44,911 nucleotides of DNA, taken from assembly GCA_001603145.1 (NCBI GenBank), contig LVBI01000010.1, positions 4,003 to 48,913 on the forward strand, in the 5' to 3' direction. The notes below the pieces were generated by a model. That model saw nothing but the letters and a program-made list of their open reading frames with translations, searched no databases and had not been told where the DNA came from. Shown in pieces: positions 7,570 through 16,190 of this stretch (positions are counted from its first letter, which is position 1; each line of letters begins with the position of its first letter). The DNA comes from Spirochaetales bacterium Spiro_07 (GTDB lineage: Bacteria > Spirochaetota > Spirochaetia > Treponematales > Treponemataceae). Both the position numbers and the translations under genes were made by a program.

Positions 7570-10215
7570 ATGAAAAGCTCTGAAAGCTTTGATAATATCA
7601 AATTTAAGGGAACGTTCAGAATTTATCAGCAGCGGATACTTGATAATGCAGGCAAGTATTTGCGTGATAAAAAGCTGAACATAGTTGCAGCGCCGGGCAG
7701 CGGAAAGACAATTCTTGGGCTTGAATTTATTTGCAGATTAAAAGCTCCGTGTTTGATTTTGTCGCCGACGACGACAATACGTGAGCAGTGGGGCAGACGC
7801 TTTGAAGAATGTTTCTTGCCAGAAAATGAAAATCTGAATGATTATGTTTCCTATAATCTGAACAAGCCGCATCTTATTAATTCCATTACATATCAAGCAC
7901 TTTATTCAGCTATAAACAAGATTCAGATTAATGAAGAAGATGAGACTGACTGCTCTGATATTGATTTATTCGAGGTAATAAAAGAAGCCGGCATAAAGAC
8001 AATTTGCCTTGATGAAGCTCATCACCTGCAGAATGAATGGCAGAAATCGCTTGAAAAATTTGTTTCGCTTCTTGATAAAGATATAGTCATCATTTCATTG
8101 ACGGCGACGCCACCTTATGATTCTTCACCGGCAGAGTGGAACAGGTATATCAATTTGTGCGGCGAGATTGATGACGAGATTTTTGTGCCGGAGCTTGTAA
8201 AAGAAGGCACTTTATGTCCGCACCAAGATTATGTCTATTTCAATTACCCTACAGAAGATGAACTAAAAGAAATAAAGCAGCAGAGAGAAGCAAACAAAGC
8301 CGCAATTTATGAAATATTAGGTTTGCCTTTTATTGCTAATGAGCTTGTTTCTAGAATTGAGCTGATTTATAAAAACAATGAAGACTATTTTTATAAGAAC
8401 TATATCCTGTTTTTAAGATGCCTTGTTTTTGTTTCACTGACTAAAAAGGAACTAGCTTCAAAAGTCTATAAAAGAATAACAAAACAAAAGATTCCGCCTT
8501 TCAATTTGGAACGCTGTCAGGCGGCAGTTCAGTTTATCTTAGAAAGCGAAGAAATTTGCAATAAAGATGAAAAGAAAGCCATAAGAAGCATTCTTGAAAA
8601 ATATTCAGCTTTAGAAAGAAACAAAGTCTGCCTTAATCTTAATGACAGGCTGAAAAAGAAAATAGTTTCTTCGGCGGGCAAGCTGAACAGCATAAGCCAA
8701 ATCGTAAAAGCTGAATCTTCTTCATTAGGCTCAAAATTGAGAATGCTCATTCTGACAGACTACATAAAGAAAGATGCGGTTAAGAGCATCGGTTCTGAAA
8801 AATCGATTAACAATATAAGCGTTGTCTCTATTTTTAATGAATTGCTCAAGCAGAAAGAGGTAAAAATAGGTGTTGTTTCCGGCTCGCTTGTGATTCTTCC
8901 ATTGAAAGCGGCAGAAATATTCGATGAGAAGAAAATCAAGTATTCGCCGGAAAAAATTGACGGAACAGATTATGCAATCTATACATTCAGCTTTGGCAAT
9001 AAAAATAAAGTGAATGTTGTTTCAGAATTATTTGAAAACGGAAATATAAATGTATTAATCGGCACACAAGCTTTGCTCGGCGAAGGCTGGGACGCGCCTT
9101 GCATCAATTCTTTGATTCTGGCAAGTTTTGTCGGTTCTTTTATGCTGTCAAACCAGATGCGCGGCAGGGCAATCCGTGCTTATAAAAAAGACCCCGATAA
9201 AACTGCAAATATCTGGCATCTTGTAACTCTTGAGCCTGAAACTATTTCAGAAAAGATTAGCTCTGCGCTGAATCTGAATCACAAAGCTTATATAAGCTCC
9301 TGCGACTATGAAACTTTGACACGGCGTTTTGAATGCTTTGTCGGCCCAGACTATTTTGATGATAAGATTCAAAACGGCATTGAACGCTTGTCTATAATAA
9401 AGCCGCCGTACAATAAAGAGAATGTGGAAAACATAAATCAAGACATGCTTGAGCTTGCATCTAAACGTTCAGAGTTTTCTGATGCTTGGAAAAAAGCAGT
9501 CGAAGAATCTTCGCAAGTTTATATAACAGATGAAATCCCGCGGTTTTTTAAAGTTCCTGCTTTTACTTTTGTAAATCTTTTTCCGGTTTTGTTATTCACA
9601 TTTTGCGAGCAGATGTTTTTGCCATACATAAAGAGTCTTTTGCAGAAAGATGCAATTTCAAATATTCAAGGTGTTATTCTTTTGGCTGCATCAGTTGTGG
9701 TATATCTGCTTCTTGTTTATAAAGGCATTTTTTTTATTGCAAGACATATAAGCCCCAAAAAATCGATTCACTCAATGGCAAAAGCGGTTCTAAACACATT
9801 GATTAGAATGGGCATTATAAGTGAAAACGTAAAACTTAAGATTATCTCTGACAAGAACAATATTTACATAATGCCAAAGCTTTCAAATGCTACGATTCAT
9901 GAACAGAATGTTTTTAATACGGCTATGCAGGAATTATTGTCGCCCATAGATAACCCGAAATATGTAATTGTAAAGCGTTCTCCGTGGAGATTCTGCCAAA
10001 AATATGATTATTCTGTTTCTTTTGCATGTCCGTCTGTAATCTACAAGACAAAAGATTCAAAGAAAATCTTGGAAGAGGAAGTTAAAAAGCATCTTGGCGA
10101 CATGGACGTTGTTTATTGCTACAACGAAAAAGGCCGTAAAATCATGAATAAATCACGCCAGTTTTCGTTCGTAAGCAGATTTGACTCGACAATCAGAAAA
10201 AGACAAAAAGTCTAG
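7570..10215 (+). CDS. Superfamily 2 DEAD/DEAH-box helicase with C-terminal membrane segments
   Basis: An ATP-dependent nucleic-acid helicase or translocase of unknown biological role. Walker A APGSGKT is at residues 41-47, DEAH at 148-151 (LDEAHH), motif III TATPP at 178-182, and motifs V/VI (GEGWDAP near 503, QMRGRAIR near 529-536). After the helicase core come two hydrophobic stretches, at about residues 662-684 and 700-725, then a soluble tail of about 155 residues. Membrane anchoring is unusual for SF2 helicases. The start at 7570 has an AAAAAGGGG Shine-Dalgarno 5 bases upstream and is downstream of the predicted transcription start. The gene is AT-rich, stands alone, and lies between repeat elements, which fits an acquired accessory or defence-type gene. 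The defence role is inference only. Confidence 0.85.
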   Translation: MKSSESFDNIKFKGTFRIYQQRILDNAGKYLRDKKLNIVAAPGSGKTILGLEFICRLKAPCLILSPTTTIREQWGRRFEECFLPENENLNDYVSYNLNKPHLINSITYQALYSAINKIQINEEDETDCSDIDLFEVIKEAGIKTICLDEAHHLQNEWQKSLEKFVSLLDKDIVIISLTATPPYDSSPAEWNRYINLCGEIDDEIFVPELVKEGTLCPHQDYVYFNYPTEDELKEIKQQREANKAAIYEILGLPFIANELVSRIELIYKNNEDYFYKNYILFLRCLVFVSLTKKELASKVYKRITKQKIPPFNLERCQAAVQFILESEEICNKDEKKAIRSILEKYSALERNKVCLNLNDRLKKKIVSSAGKLNSISQIVKAESSSLGSKLRMLILTDYIKKDAVKSIGSEKSINNISVVSIFNELLKQKEVKIGVVSGSLVILPLKAAEIFDEKKIKYSPEKIDGTDYAIYTFSFGNKNKVNVVSELFENGNINVLIGTQALLGEGWDAPCINSLILASFVGSFMLSNQMRGRAIRAYKKDPDKTANIWHLVTLEPETISEKISSALNLNHKAYISSCDYETLTRRFECFVGPDYFDDKIQNGIERLSIIKPPYNKENVENINQDMLELASKRSEFSDAWKKAVEESSQVYITDEIPRFFKVPAFTFVNLFPVLLFTFCEQMFLPYIKSLLQKDAISNIQGVILLAASVVVYLLLVYKGIFFIARHISPKKSIHSMAKAVLNTLIRMGIISENVKLKIISDKNNIYIMPKLSNATIHEQNVFNTAMQELLSPIDNPKYVIVKRSPWRFCQKYDYSVSFACPSVIYKTKDSKKILEEEVKKHLGDMDVVYCYNEKGRKIMNKSRQFSFVSRFDSTIRKRQKV

Positions 10216-10246
10216 CCCTGTTCCGGCTGCGTTCAACCACCACCAT

Positions 10247-10298
10247 CGGTCACTTCGACTTGGTTCGACTACGCTCACCAACCAACGCTCAGTGACCG
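10247..10298. repeat. Family C hairpin inserted in another family C hairpin
   Basis: Outer stem CGGTCACT (10247-10254)/AGTGACCG (10291-10298). Its loop contains a second stem TTGGT (10260-10264)/ACCAA (10277-10281) around the conserved loop TCGACTACGCTC (10265-10276). The outer loop halves (TCGACT and CGCTC) are themselves the same conserved loop split by the inner hairpin. Related hairpins occur at 39223-39336. Confidence 0.65.
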
Positions 10299-10359
10299 GA
10301 TTAATCTGCAAAAACGGAGAAAAACTTAAAGTGTAGATAATCTGGGGTCATTAGGGGCT

Positions 10360-10434
10360 CTTTTCGCAGTAGCTTTTTCTACGGATAAAGTCCAATCGGC
10401 GAAAAGCGCCGGTTTTTGCAACGCAAAAACCGGC
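10360..10434 (-). repeat. Family A twin-hairpin element, copy 4 (reverse orientation)
   Basis: Read on the minus strand. Hairpin 1 is GCCGGTTTTTGC (10434-10423), loop GTT, GCAAAAACCGGC (10419-10408), 12 bp perfect. Hairpin 2 is CTTTTCGC (10406-10399)/GCGAAAAG (10367-10360) with an inner loop of about 31 bases. The layout is as at 2321, 6382 and 7182. It lies in the convergent gap between the helicase and DUF554 genes. Confidence 0.65.
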
Positions 10435-10448
10435 AGAGTTTGTATAAG

Positions 10449-10595
10449 AGCCAATTAAAACAGATTAATCACGGGGTTCTTAGGGGTGACCCCTAAGCCG
10501 TGGCCAAGGAAGGTGGGTTCAAGGGAGGAAACCAGCGGCCTTCGGACTCTGAGCTGGTGTCCTCCCTTGCATAAGTTCCGGCACTTCCAAGTGCC
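10449..10595 (+). repeat. Family B structured repeat, copy 2
   Basis: Starts with AGCCAATTAAAACAGATTAATC, as in copy 4. Hairpin 1: CTTAGGGG (10479-10486)/CCCCTAAG (10490-10497). Linker CCGTGGCCAAGGAAGGTGGG. Hairpin 2: CAAGGGAGGA (10520-10529)/TCCTCCCTTG (10560-10569) with inner ACCAGC (10531-10536)/GCTGGT (10553-10558). Hairpin 3: GGCACTT (10580-10586)/AAGTGCC (10589-10595). It ends 9 bases from the DUF554 stop. The convergent gap 10216-10604 contains only repeats. Confidence 0.75.
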
Positions 10596-10604
10596 ATAAT
10601 GTAT

Positions 10605-11402
10605 TCAGATTCCAAGAAGTGCTACAACTGGCACGAAGAGCGCCGCGAGCACGATTGCGGGCAGGTAGTTCGCCGTTTTTAGCGTTCTAAGCTGAAGCAG
10701 GTTGATTCCAATCATCACGATGAGCGCGCCGCCTGTTGCGCTTATCTCGGTGAGCATAGCTTCGCTTATGTAAGGCGCAATCCATGTTGAAGAAAGCGTG
10801 AGCAAACCTTGGTAGACCAGAATCGACAAAGCCGAGAATATTGTTCCGGGGCCCATAGCGGCTGTAAAGACAATCGCCATAAAGCCGTCAAGAATTGATT
10901 TGGTGAAAATGAGCGTATAGTCTTTGTCTATGCCTGCCTTAAAAGAACCGATTATCGCCATTGCGCCCACGCAGAAAAGCACTGACGCATTGAGAAACGC
11001 GTAGGCGAAGTTTTTTTTGGGCGCGGCTGATGCGGCTTTTGAAGCTTCGCCTGATTGTGCGGCTTGGTTTTCAGTGTCTGCACCGGCTGTTGCGCTGCTT
11101 TGTACAGCCTGTGCAGTCTGTGCACCGCCTTTTGCGAAACGCTTTTCGAGCCATTTGCCCAAGCTTAAGATTTTGCCGTCAATGTCCCACCAAGAGCCGA
11201 GAATGCCGCCGAGAATCAGCGCAAGCGCAAGCACGATAATGCTGTTGTACTTAAACGCCATTTGAAGCCCGATTACTAGCGAAACAATTCCGGCGGCGGC
11301 CGAAACAATGTTTGAAAGCTCGTTTGAAATCTTTCTGCTGAAAATAAGCCCGATAAGCGAGCCGACTATAACTGTTGCACAGTTCACGAATACTGCAATC
11401 AT
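10605..11402 (-). CDS. DUF554 family integral membrane protein
   Basis: A small multi-spanning membrane protein of unknown function, related to E. coli YqgA and Bacillus YdfK. The N terminus IAVFVNCATVIVGSLIGLIFSRKIS is typical. Hydrophobic segments continue through SLVIGLQMAF, IIVLALALILGGILGSWWDI and the C-terminal half. Unusually, a hydrophilic loop of about 50 residues rich in Ala, Gln and Ser (AQTAQAVQSSATAGAD...) splits the two halves. The start at 11402 is chosen because a good AGGGGAAAA Shine-Dalgarno precedes it. Upstream codons overlap the pullulanase gene end. It is last in the minus-strand run starting with the bactofilin. Confidence 0.85.
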   Translation of the reverse strand: MIAVFVNCATVIVGSLIGLIFSRKISNELSNIVSAAAGIVSLVIGLQMAFKYNSIIVLALALILGGILGSWWDIDGKILSLGKWLEKRFAKGGAQTAQAVQSSATAGADTENQAAQSGEASKAASAAPKKNFAYAFLNASVLFCVGAMAIIGSFKAGIDKDYTLIFTKSILDGFMAIVFTAAMGPGTIFSALSILVYQGLLTLSSTWIAPYISEAMLTEISATGGALIVMIGINLLQLRTLKTANYLPAIVLAALFVPVVALLGI

Positions 11403-11424
11403 TTTTTCCCCTAGTTTTGAAATT

Positions 11425-13533
11425 CTATCTGAAAATGAAGGCTGAAAGCGGTGCAAGCTCTACAAAACCTTTGCCGAATCTTATGCCTTCAGGTTTTTCA
11501 ATCTTGCAAAGGCTTGCGCCGTTTGTGTCAGCATAAACTTGCGGGCGTTTTATTTCAAGTAGTATCATTCTTGCTTTTTTGTCTGCGTTCATGGCAACAA
11601 ACCATTCGCGCCGCTTTCCGTTCCGTTCTTCTTTAACTGAATAAACCAAAAGCTTGCTGTCAGACAATTCTTTATAAAAGCTCATGCTGTTTTCGATTTC
11701 TTTCAAGCTTGAAAGCCTGAAAAGACTCGTTTTTTGCCGGAACTCAATCAAAGACCTTGTGTATTCAAAAAGCTTCTGCCTTTCAGCGTCAAAATTCCAT
11801 TTGAAAGCATTCACCGAATCGGGCGAATTGTAGCTGTTGCGCACAAAAGCGCCCATGTTTTCGCCTGACTCAAAAAGTGCGGGCTTTGTTCTTGCACATT
11901 CTTGCCCGGCATGAATGAACGGAATGCCCTGCGATACAAGCAGAATGAAGTTGCCGAGCTTTATGCGCTTAAAAAGTTCTTCGCGCTGCGCCGTGTCAGC
12001 TTCATCAAGCTTGCAGTTCAGCGCAATGTTGTCGCGCAAGGTCAAGCCGTCATGCGCTTCAAGATACTGCACGTTGTTAAGCGGCGTTAAGACTGAATAA
12101 TTCTGCTGCGGACGGCCTGTGATGTTATAGAAAAGCTGTTCGACATTTGTGCTGTCCGTGTTGTTTTTGGCGTTTGCGGCTTCGCTTCCGCCGTCAGAGC
12201 TTGTATCTGTGCTTTTGGCTGCGCCACTGTTTTCAGCTGCGCTGTCAGCTTCTGCCGTTATAAAGCCGCGCCTTGCTTCGTTCATGCCGCCGCCTTTCAG
12301 CAAGTCGCGGTACTCGTCATTAAACACCGAAACCGAAGCCGTGCGGCTCATCATGTTCTGGTCCATGCCCGCACCGGTGCTGCCGTTGTACATTTTCCAG
12401 CCTTCACCAATAAAAAGCACGTCTTTTTTGATACGGCGGCAGCTTGCAAGCCCTTCCATTATTGTGTCTGTGTCGATTAGCCCCATAAGGTCAAAGCGGA
12501 AGCCGTCAACGTCATAGTTCTTAACCCAATGAACAAGCGAATCGGTTATCAGCTTATGCATTGCGGCTTTTTCTGTAGCGCAGTCGTTACCGCAGCCAGA
12601 AGCCGATGTAAAGCTGCCGTCATCGTTAAGCCTGAAATAATAGCCCGGCACAATGTCGTCAAGAAATTCGGTTGAAGCCATGTGGTTGTAGACAACGTCA
12701 AGAATTATGCGCAAACCTTTTGCGTGCGCCGCCTGAACAAGCTCGCGCAATTCGCGGATTCTGCTGTAAGGATCGTCCGGCTGTTCAGAGAACCAACCTT
12801 CCGGGCTGAAATAATTGTGCGGGTCGTAGCCCCAGTTGTAGTTTGAATCCGGGTATTTATCAGAAAAACCTTGTGCAGTTTCGTCGTTGTTGTAGAAATT
12901 CAGCACAGGCATAAGCTGAACATGCGTTGCGCCTAGCTTTTTTATGTAGTCAAGCTTTTCGGCAAAGGCTCTGAATGTGCCGCCGCGGTTTTTTGTGCCT
13001 GCGCTTTTGTCTATCGTAAAATCGCGCACAGAAACTTCGTAAATGATTGCAGATTCTTTCGGCACTTTCGGAAGGCGTGCTTTGACTGGTGCATTTGCGG
13101 CGGGGGCAGCGGCTTTTGCGCCAAAAGCTTTTGCGCTTGCAAGGTCAACAATTGCACCCGGGCAGAATCTGCGGTCATTGTGGTAAGCCGCCATCGAAAA
13201 GCTGTACGGATCAAGGCAAAGCTTCGGGGCTTTTCCTTTGTTCGTTATGCAAAAGCAATAATACTTGCCGTCAATGCTTGAGGCGTCTTTAAAAGTTTCA
13301 GCGAATTCTTCTTTGCTGAATTTCTTGCTCCAGACACCTGTCTTGTTGCTGCGCTTTAGCTCAAACTTGAAAAGCGGTTGTTTTTCAGTGTCTGGCGTGC
13401 TGAAAATCAGCAGTTCAGCCTTTGTGGCAAGCGGTGCCCAGATTGCGGCTTCAAGCGTGTTGTCTTTTATGCTGAAATCAAGCCCAAGCTTTGTTGTTTG
13501 AGCTGGTTCTGGTATTTTTCGTCTGTTTTTCAT
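11425..13533 (-). CDS. Pullulanase / glycogen debranching-type GH13 enzyme
   Basis: Predicted to hydrolyse alpha-1,6 branches in glycogen, starch or pullulan fragments. An N-terminal CBM48/early-set domain (DNTLEAAIWAPLATKAELLIF) precedes a GH13 barrel. The type I pullulanase signature YNWGYDPHNYFSPEG lies around residue 235. The barrel also has VYNHMA, the nucleophile region DGFRFDLMG, and GEGW with the acid/base Glu. No signal peptide, so cytoplasmic. About 702 residues, within the pullulanase range. The barrel contains a low-complexity insert (SAAENSGAAKSTDTSSDGGSE) near residue 435. The start at 13533 has an AGGCGGAAAC Shine-Dalgarno. An upstream in-frame ATG would overlap mtaB. The gene lies 34 bases after mtaB. 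Confidence 0.88.
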   Translation of the reverse strand: MKNRRKIPEPAQTTKLGLDFSIKDNTLEAAIWAPLATKAELLIFSTPDTEKQPLFKFELKRSNKTGVWSKKFSKEEFAETFKDASSIDGKYYCFCITNKGKAPKLCLDPYSFSMAAYHNDRRFCPGAIVDLASAKAFGAKAAAPAANAPVKARLPKVPKESAIIYEVSVRDFTIDKSAGTKNRGGTFRAFAEKLDYIKKLGATHVQLMPVLNFYNNDETAQGFSDKYPDSNYNWGYDPHNYFSPEGWFSEQPDDPYSRIRELRELVQAAHAKGLRIILDVVYNHMASTEFLDDIVPGYYFRLNDDGSFTSASGCGNDCATEKAAMHKLITDSLVHWVKNYDVDGFRFDLMGLIDTDTIMEGLASCRRIKKDVLFIGEGWKMYNGSTGAGMDQNMMSRTASVSVFNDEYRDLLKGGGMNEARRGFITAEADSAAENSGAAKSTDTSSDGGSEAANAKNNTDSTNVEQLFYNITGRPQQNYSVLTPLNNVQYLEAHDGLTLRDNIALNCKLDEADTAQREELFKRIKLGNFILLVSQGIPFIHAGQECARTKPALFESGENMGAFVRNSYNSPDSVNAFKWNFDAERQKLFEYTRSLIEFRQKTSLFRLSSLKEIENSMSFYKELSDSKLLVYSVKEERNGKRREWFVAMNADKKARMILLEIKRPQVYADTNGASLCKIEKPEGIRFGKGFVELAPLSAFIFR

Positions 13534-13567
13534 GTTTCCGCCTGTCTGATTTTGCGTTGCGCCGCTT

Positions 13568-15082
13568 TCAGCTTTCAGCAAAAGCTGCCGTTGCTTCTGT
13601 TTCTTCGTCTTTGCCTGTAATGTCAAGCGCGTGTTTTATCAAGACCGCTATTTCTTTTCCGGCGAGCTGCTTCAATGTCTGCTTGTTTTCTTCTATAAAG
13701 ATGTGCAAGAAATTTTCGGTTACGGCCTTACCGATGTTCGATTCGCGCTTTTCTACAACTGCTTTGAGAATCTTGCCTTCAAAAGCTTTTGCATATTCAG
13801 CTTTTGAAGCACGCGCAAAGTTAGAAAGCCATTTTACGCGCTCGCCCGCAATTCTTTGCGGCACTTGGTTCTTCATCGTATAAGCTTCTGTTCCGGGGCG
13901 CGGTGAAAACGGAAAAGCGTGAACGTAGGTGAACTTGCACTTGTTGCAAAGCACTTTTGTCTGTTCAAAGTCTTCATCTGTTTCGCCCGGAAAACCTGCA
14001 ATTATGTCACATGCAATGAAGGGATTCTGCTTGACTTGGCGCAGCTTCTCGACAGCCGCGATTACTGTTTCAACCGTATAAGGCCGGTGCATCGCTTTTA
14101 GAACCGCGTTGCTGCCTGACTGCACCGAAAGATGAAAGTGCGGCCTTACGCGCTCATGCGCAATCACCTTGCAGAGTGCATCGTCAACGCGCTCCGGGTA
14201 AAGGCTTGAAATGCGGAACGAAACTGTGCTTGTATTCTCAAGCAGATATTGCAGAAGCTCCGCAAAATCCATAGGCTTTTCTGCACCGTCTTGGTTCAAC
14301 GTGCCTCTGTAGAGCGTAAGGTTTACGCCCGTGATTACGATTTCAGCTTGGCCGCTTGCTTCAATGGCGCGCACGCGCTTGAGCACTTCTGCCGGTTCAA
14401 GCGAAACGCTTTTGCCGCGCGCTATGCAGATGCGGCAATATGCGCACCTGTTTGAACAGCCGTCTTGAATTTTGATTGAACCGCGCGAGTGGTGCATAAA
14501 AGAATCAGTTGCAAGCCTGAATTTGTTTACGGTGGCAAAGTCTTGCGCATTTATGCTATCTGATGCTTTGAGCGCGGCGGGCGGCTTGAGCTTGTTGTTG
14601 GCTTGTGCGTCTTGTGCTTGTTCCGCTGCCTGAATGTGCAGCTCTGTCCATGATTTTATGGCTTCTGCAACGGCGGCAGCTTCTTCTGCTGTCTGCGGTG
14701 CTTGCTGTTTTGAGAGCATTTCCATAAAAAAGCGCGGAAACTCTGCGAGCATGTCTTTGGCTGTGCCGGGCACAACCGCAATGCGGCTGTCAATCTGTTC
14801 GATTTGGGCTTTTTCAACTTGCGCGTAGCAGCCGGTAACAAGCACAGCAGAGCAGGGGAATTTTGCAAGCAGCATTCTGATTATGCGCCGCGCCTTTTGC
14901 TCGGCCTTTGCAGTGACTGTGCATGTATTGATAATCGAAAGTACCGGCGTAGTTTCCACTTGAGAAGCAGTACTGTGCGCCATTGTAGCCTGAAAGCCTG
15001 CATCTGTGCAGAAACGTGCAATTGATTCTGTTTCTATCTGATTGAGCTTGCAGCCCAATGTCTCAAAATGAATTGTCAGCAT
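13568..15082 (-). CDS. mtaB: tRNA t6A37 methylthiotransferase, MtaB type
   Basis: A radical SAM enzyme that converts t6A to ms2t6A at position 37 of ANN-decoding tRNAs. The N-terminal UPF0004 domain begins FETLGCKLNQIETES, with further cysteines in NTCTV and TGCYAQV for the auxiliary cluster. The radical SAM CX3CX2C motif is C209-C213-C216 (GCSNRCAYC). A C-terminal TRAM-like domain follows. It is longer than typical MtaB (about 430 residues) because of an insert of about 70 residues, rich in Ala and Gln, before the SAM motif. No Shine-Dalgarno is evident, and it starts 21 bases after the TPR gene ends. A second t6A-modifying gene, trmO, lies at 33995. Confidence 0.9.
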   Translation of the reverse strand: MLTIHFETLGCKLNQIETESIARFCTDAGFQATMAHSTASQVETTPVLSIINTCTVTAKAEQKARRIIRMLLAKFPCSAVLVTGCYAQVEKAQIEQIDSRIAVVPGTAKDMLAEFPRFFMEMLSKQQAPQTAEEAAAVAEAIKSWTELHIQAAEQAQDAQANNKLKPPAALKASDSINAQDFATVNKFRLATDSFMHHSRGSIKIQDGCSNRCAYCRICIARGKSVSLEPAEVLKRVRAIEASGQAEIVITGVNLTLYRGTLNQDGAEKPMDFAELLQYLLENTSTVSFRISSLYPERVDDALCKVIAHERVRPHFHLSVQSGSNAVLKAMHRPYTVETVIAAVEKLRQVKQNPFIACDIIAGFPGETDEDFEQTKVLCNKCKFTYVHAFPFSPRPGTEAYTMKNQVPQRIAGERVKWLSNFARASKAEYAKAFEGKILKAVVEKRESNIGKAVTENFLHIFIEENKQTLKQLAGKEIAVLIKHALDITGKDEETEATAAFAES

Positions 15083-15103
15083 CGTTTTACGTTTTAAGAT
15101 GAC

Positions 15104-15733
15104 CTAATAAATGTATTTGCTTATGCGTTCTTTGCCGCGTGTTGCATCTTGATTTGTCGGGTTTATCTCAAGAGCTTGTGTGTACGCCATCGCAGATTCG
15201 CGGTAGTTTTTCGCCATTTCTCTTGCATAGCCCAAACGCGCAAGCCAGTTGTCGTTTCTTGGCTCAAAGCGTGTTGCAAGCGTCAACGCAATGTCTGCAT
15301 GGTTGAACATAGCCTTTCTGATGTAGATTTCGCCCATGTAATAATAAGCATCACCAACGCGGCTTGCGTTCATTCTTACAAGAGAGATATATTTCTGAAA
15401 AAAATCGAGCGCGGCATCGTTGTTGCCAAGAAAATATTTTGCTTCAGCCAGAGCTTCTATAAGTCTGTGCTCCTGGTTGCCGATTTTCAAGCCTTCTGTG
15501 GCCCAATATTCAGCTTCTCGGTACTGGCCGTTTTTGAGCAAAGACCAGCAAAGCACGGCGTATGTGTCAAAGTTTTCAGGCGATGTTTCAAGATCTGCCT
15601 TGCATTGCTCGATTGCCTGCTTGTATTTTCCGCTATTGTAGAGCTTCTGCGCAACTGTTTCTTTTGTTTGTGCGTGCAGAAGCAATGCTGCAAAAACAAG
15701 CAAGGCGGCTGCACAAAGCATTCGTCTTGTCAT
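15104..15733 (-). CDS. Secreted tetratricopeptide-repeat protein
   Basis: About 209 residues. An N-terminal signal peptide (MTRRMLCAAALLVFAALLLHAQ) is followed by about four TPR units: LYNSGKYKQAIEQCKADLETSPENFD, the LLKNGQYREAEYWATEGL unit, FLGNNDAALDFFQKYI and NYRESAMAYTQALEINPTN. Probably periplasmic and scaffolding protein contacts. The start is fixed by an ATGA overlap at 15730-15733: the bactofilin stop TGA shares bases with this ATG, indicating translational coupling. The pairing of a bactofilin with a periplasmic TPR protein suggests a shared role in envelope or cell shape (inference). Confidence 0.85.
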   Translation of the reverse strand: MTRRMLCAAALLVFAALLLHAQTKETVAQKLYNSGKYKQAIEQCKADLETSPENFDTYAVLCWSLLKNGQYREAEYWATEGLKIGNQEHRLIEALAEAKYFLGNNDAALDFFQKYISLVRMNASRVGDAYYYMGEIYIRKAMFNHADIALTLATRFEPRNDNWLARLGYAREMAKNYRESAMAYTQALEINPTNQDATRGKERISKYIY

Positions 15734-16098
15734 ACAAGCTTTTTGTCCATCGTGCATTTGCCTGAAAAGAAGCAGCCGTTTTCAAGCACAATCTTTGCGC
15801 TTGTAATGTCGCCGTTTACAGAGCCGGTGCTTGTTACATGCACAATATGATCTGCAACGATGTTGCCCGAAACTTTGCCTTTTACAAGCACTTTTGAAGC
15901 GGTGATGTCGGCAGTTACTACTGCGTCAGTGTCTATTACAAGCTCGCTCGTTGCGTCTATAAGGCCCTTCACTGTGCCTTTAATCAGCAGCGGCTGCTTG
16001 AATCTGATTGTACCAGTAAACGAGATGTCATCTGTGATTACTGTGTCAAAATCTTCTTCGTCAAGCTCGAATGTATCAACTTCTTTTGAATCAAACAT
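15730..16098 (-). CDS. Bactofilin (polymer-forming cytoskeletal protein)
   Basis: A 122-residue bactofilin. Bactofilins assemble into non-polar filaments and position envelope enzymes. The core is a run of short beta-helix rungs: FTGTIRFKQPLLIKGTVKG, ATSELVIDTDAVVTADI, ASKVLVKGKVSGNIVA, HVTSTGSVNGDI and SAKIVLENGCFFSGKC. An acidic N-terminal tail precedes it. It is the first gene of the minus-strand run (bactofilin, TPR, mtaB, pullulanase, DUF554). Its promoter ends 6 bases before the ATG and no Shine-Dalgarno is present, so the message may be leaderless. Confidence 0.92.
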   Translation of the reverse strand: MFDSKEVDTFELDEEDFDTVITDDISFTGTIRFKQPLLIKGTVKGLIDATSELVIDTDAVVTADITASKVLVKGKVSGNIVADHIVHVTSTGSVNGDITSAKIVLENGCFFSGKCTMDKKLV

Positions 16099-16104
16099 TT
16101 CATT

Positions 16105-16133
16105 ACTGTATCGGTAAATAGGGCTATAGTCAA
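16105..16133 (-). promoter_or_regulatory. Promoter of the bactofilin operon, leaderless type
   Basis: Minus strand: TTGACT (16133-16128), 17-bp spacer, TACAGT (16110-16105), then 6 bases, then the ATG at 16098. Transcription would start at or next to the A of the start codon. Confidence 0.55.
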
Positions 16134-16190
16134 GCAGATTTTTTCCTCATGCGGCTAAACTTTGAAATATGGCGTTCCGGCGGCATTATA

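Noticed and set aside
6190-10600. Insertion sequence or integrated element with defined ends
   Set aside because: Composition and repeats suggest an accessory island, but there is no transposase, integrase, terminal inverted repeat pair or target duplication visible.
15149-15850. 233-codon plus-strand frame across the TPR and bactofilin genes
   Set aside because: Lies opposite two recognised genes joined by an ATGA overlap; composition is unlike real proteins.
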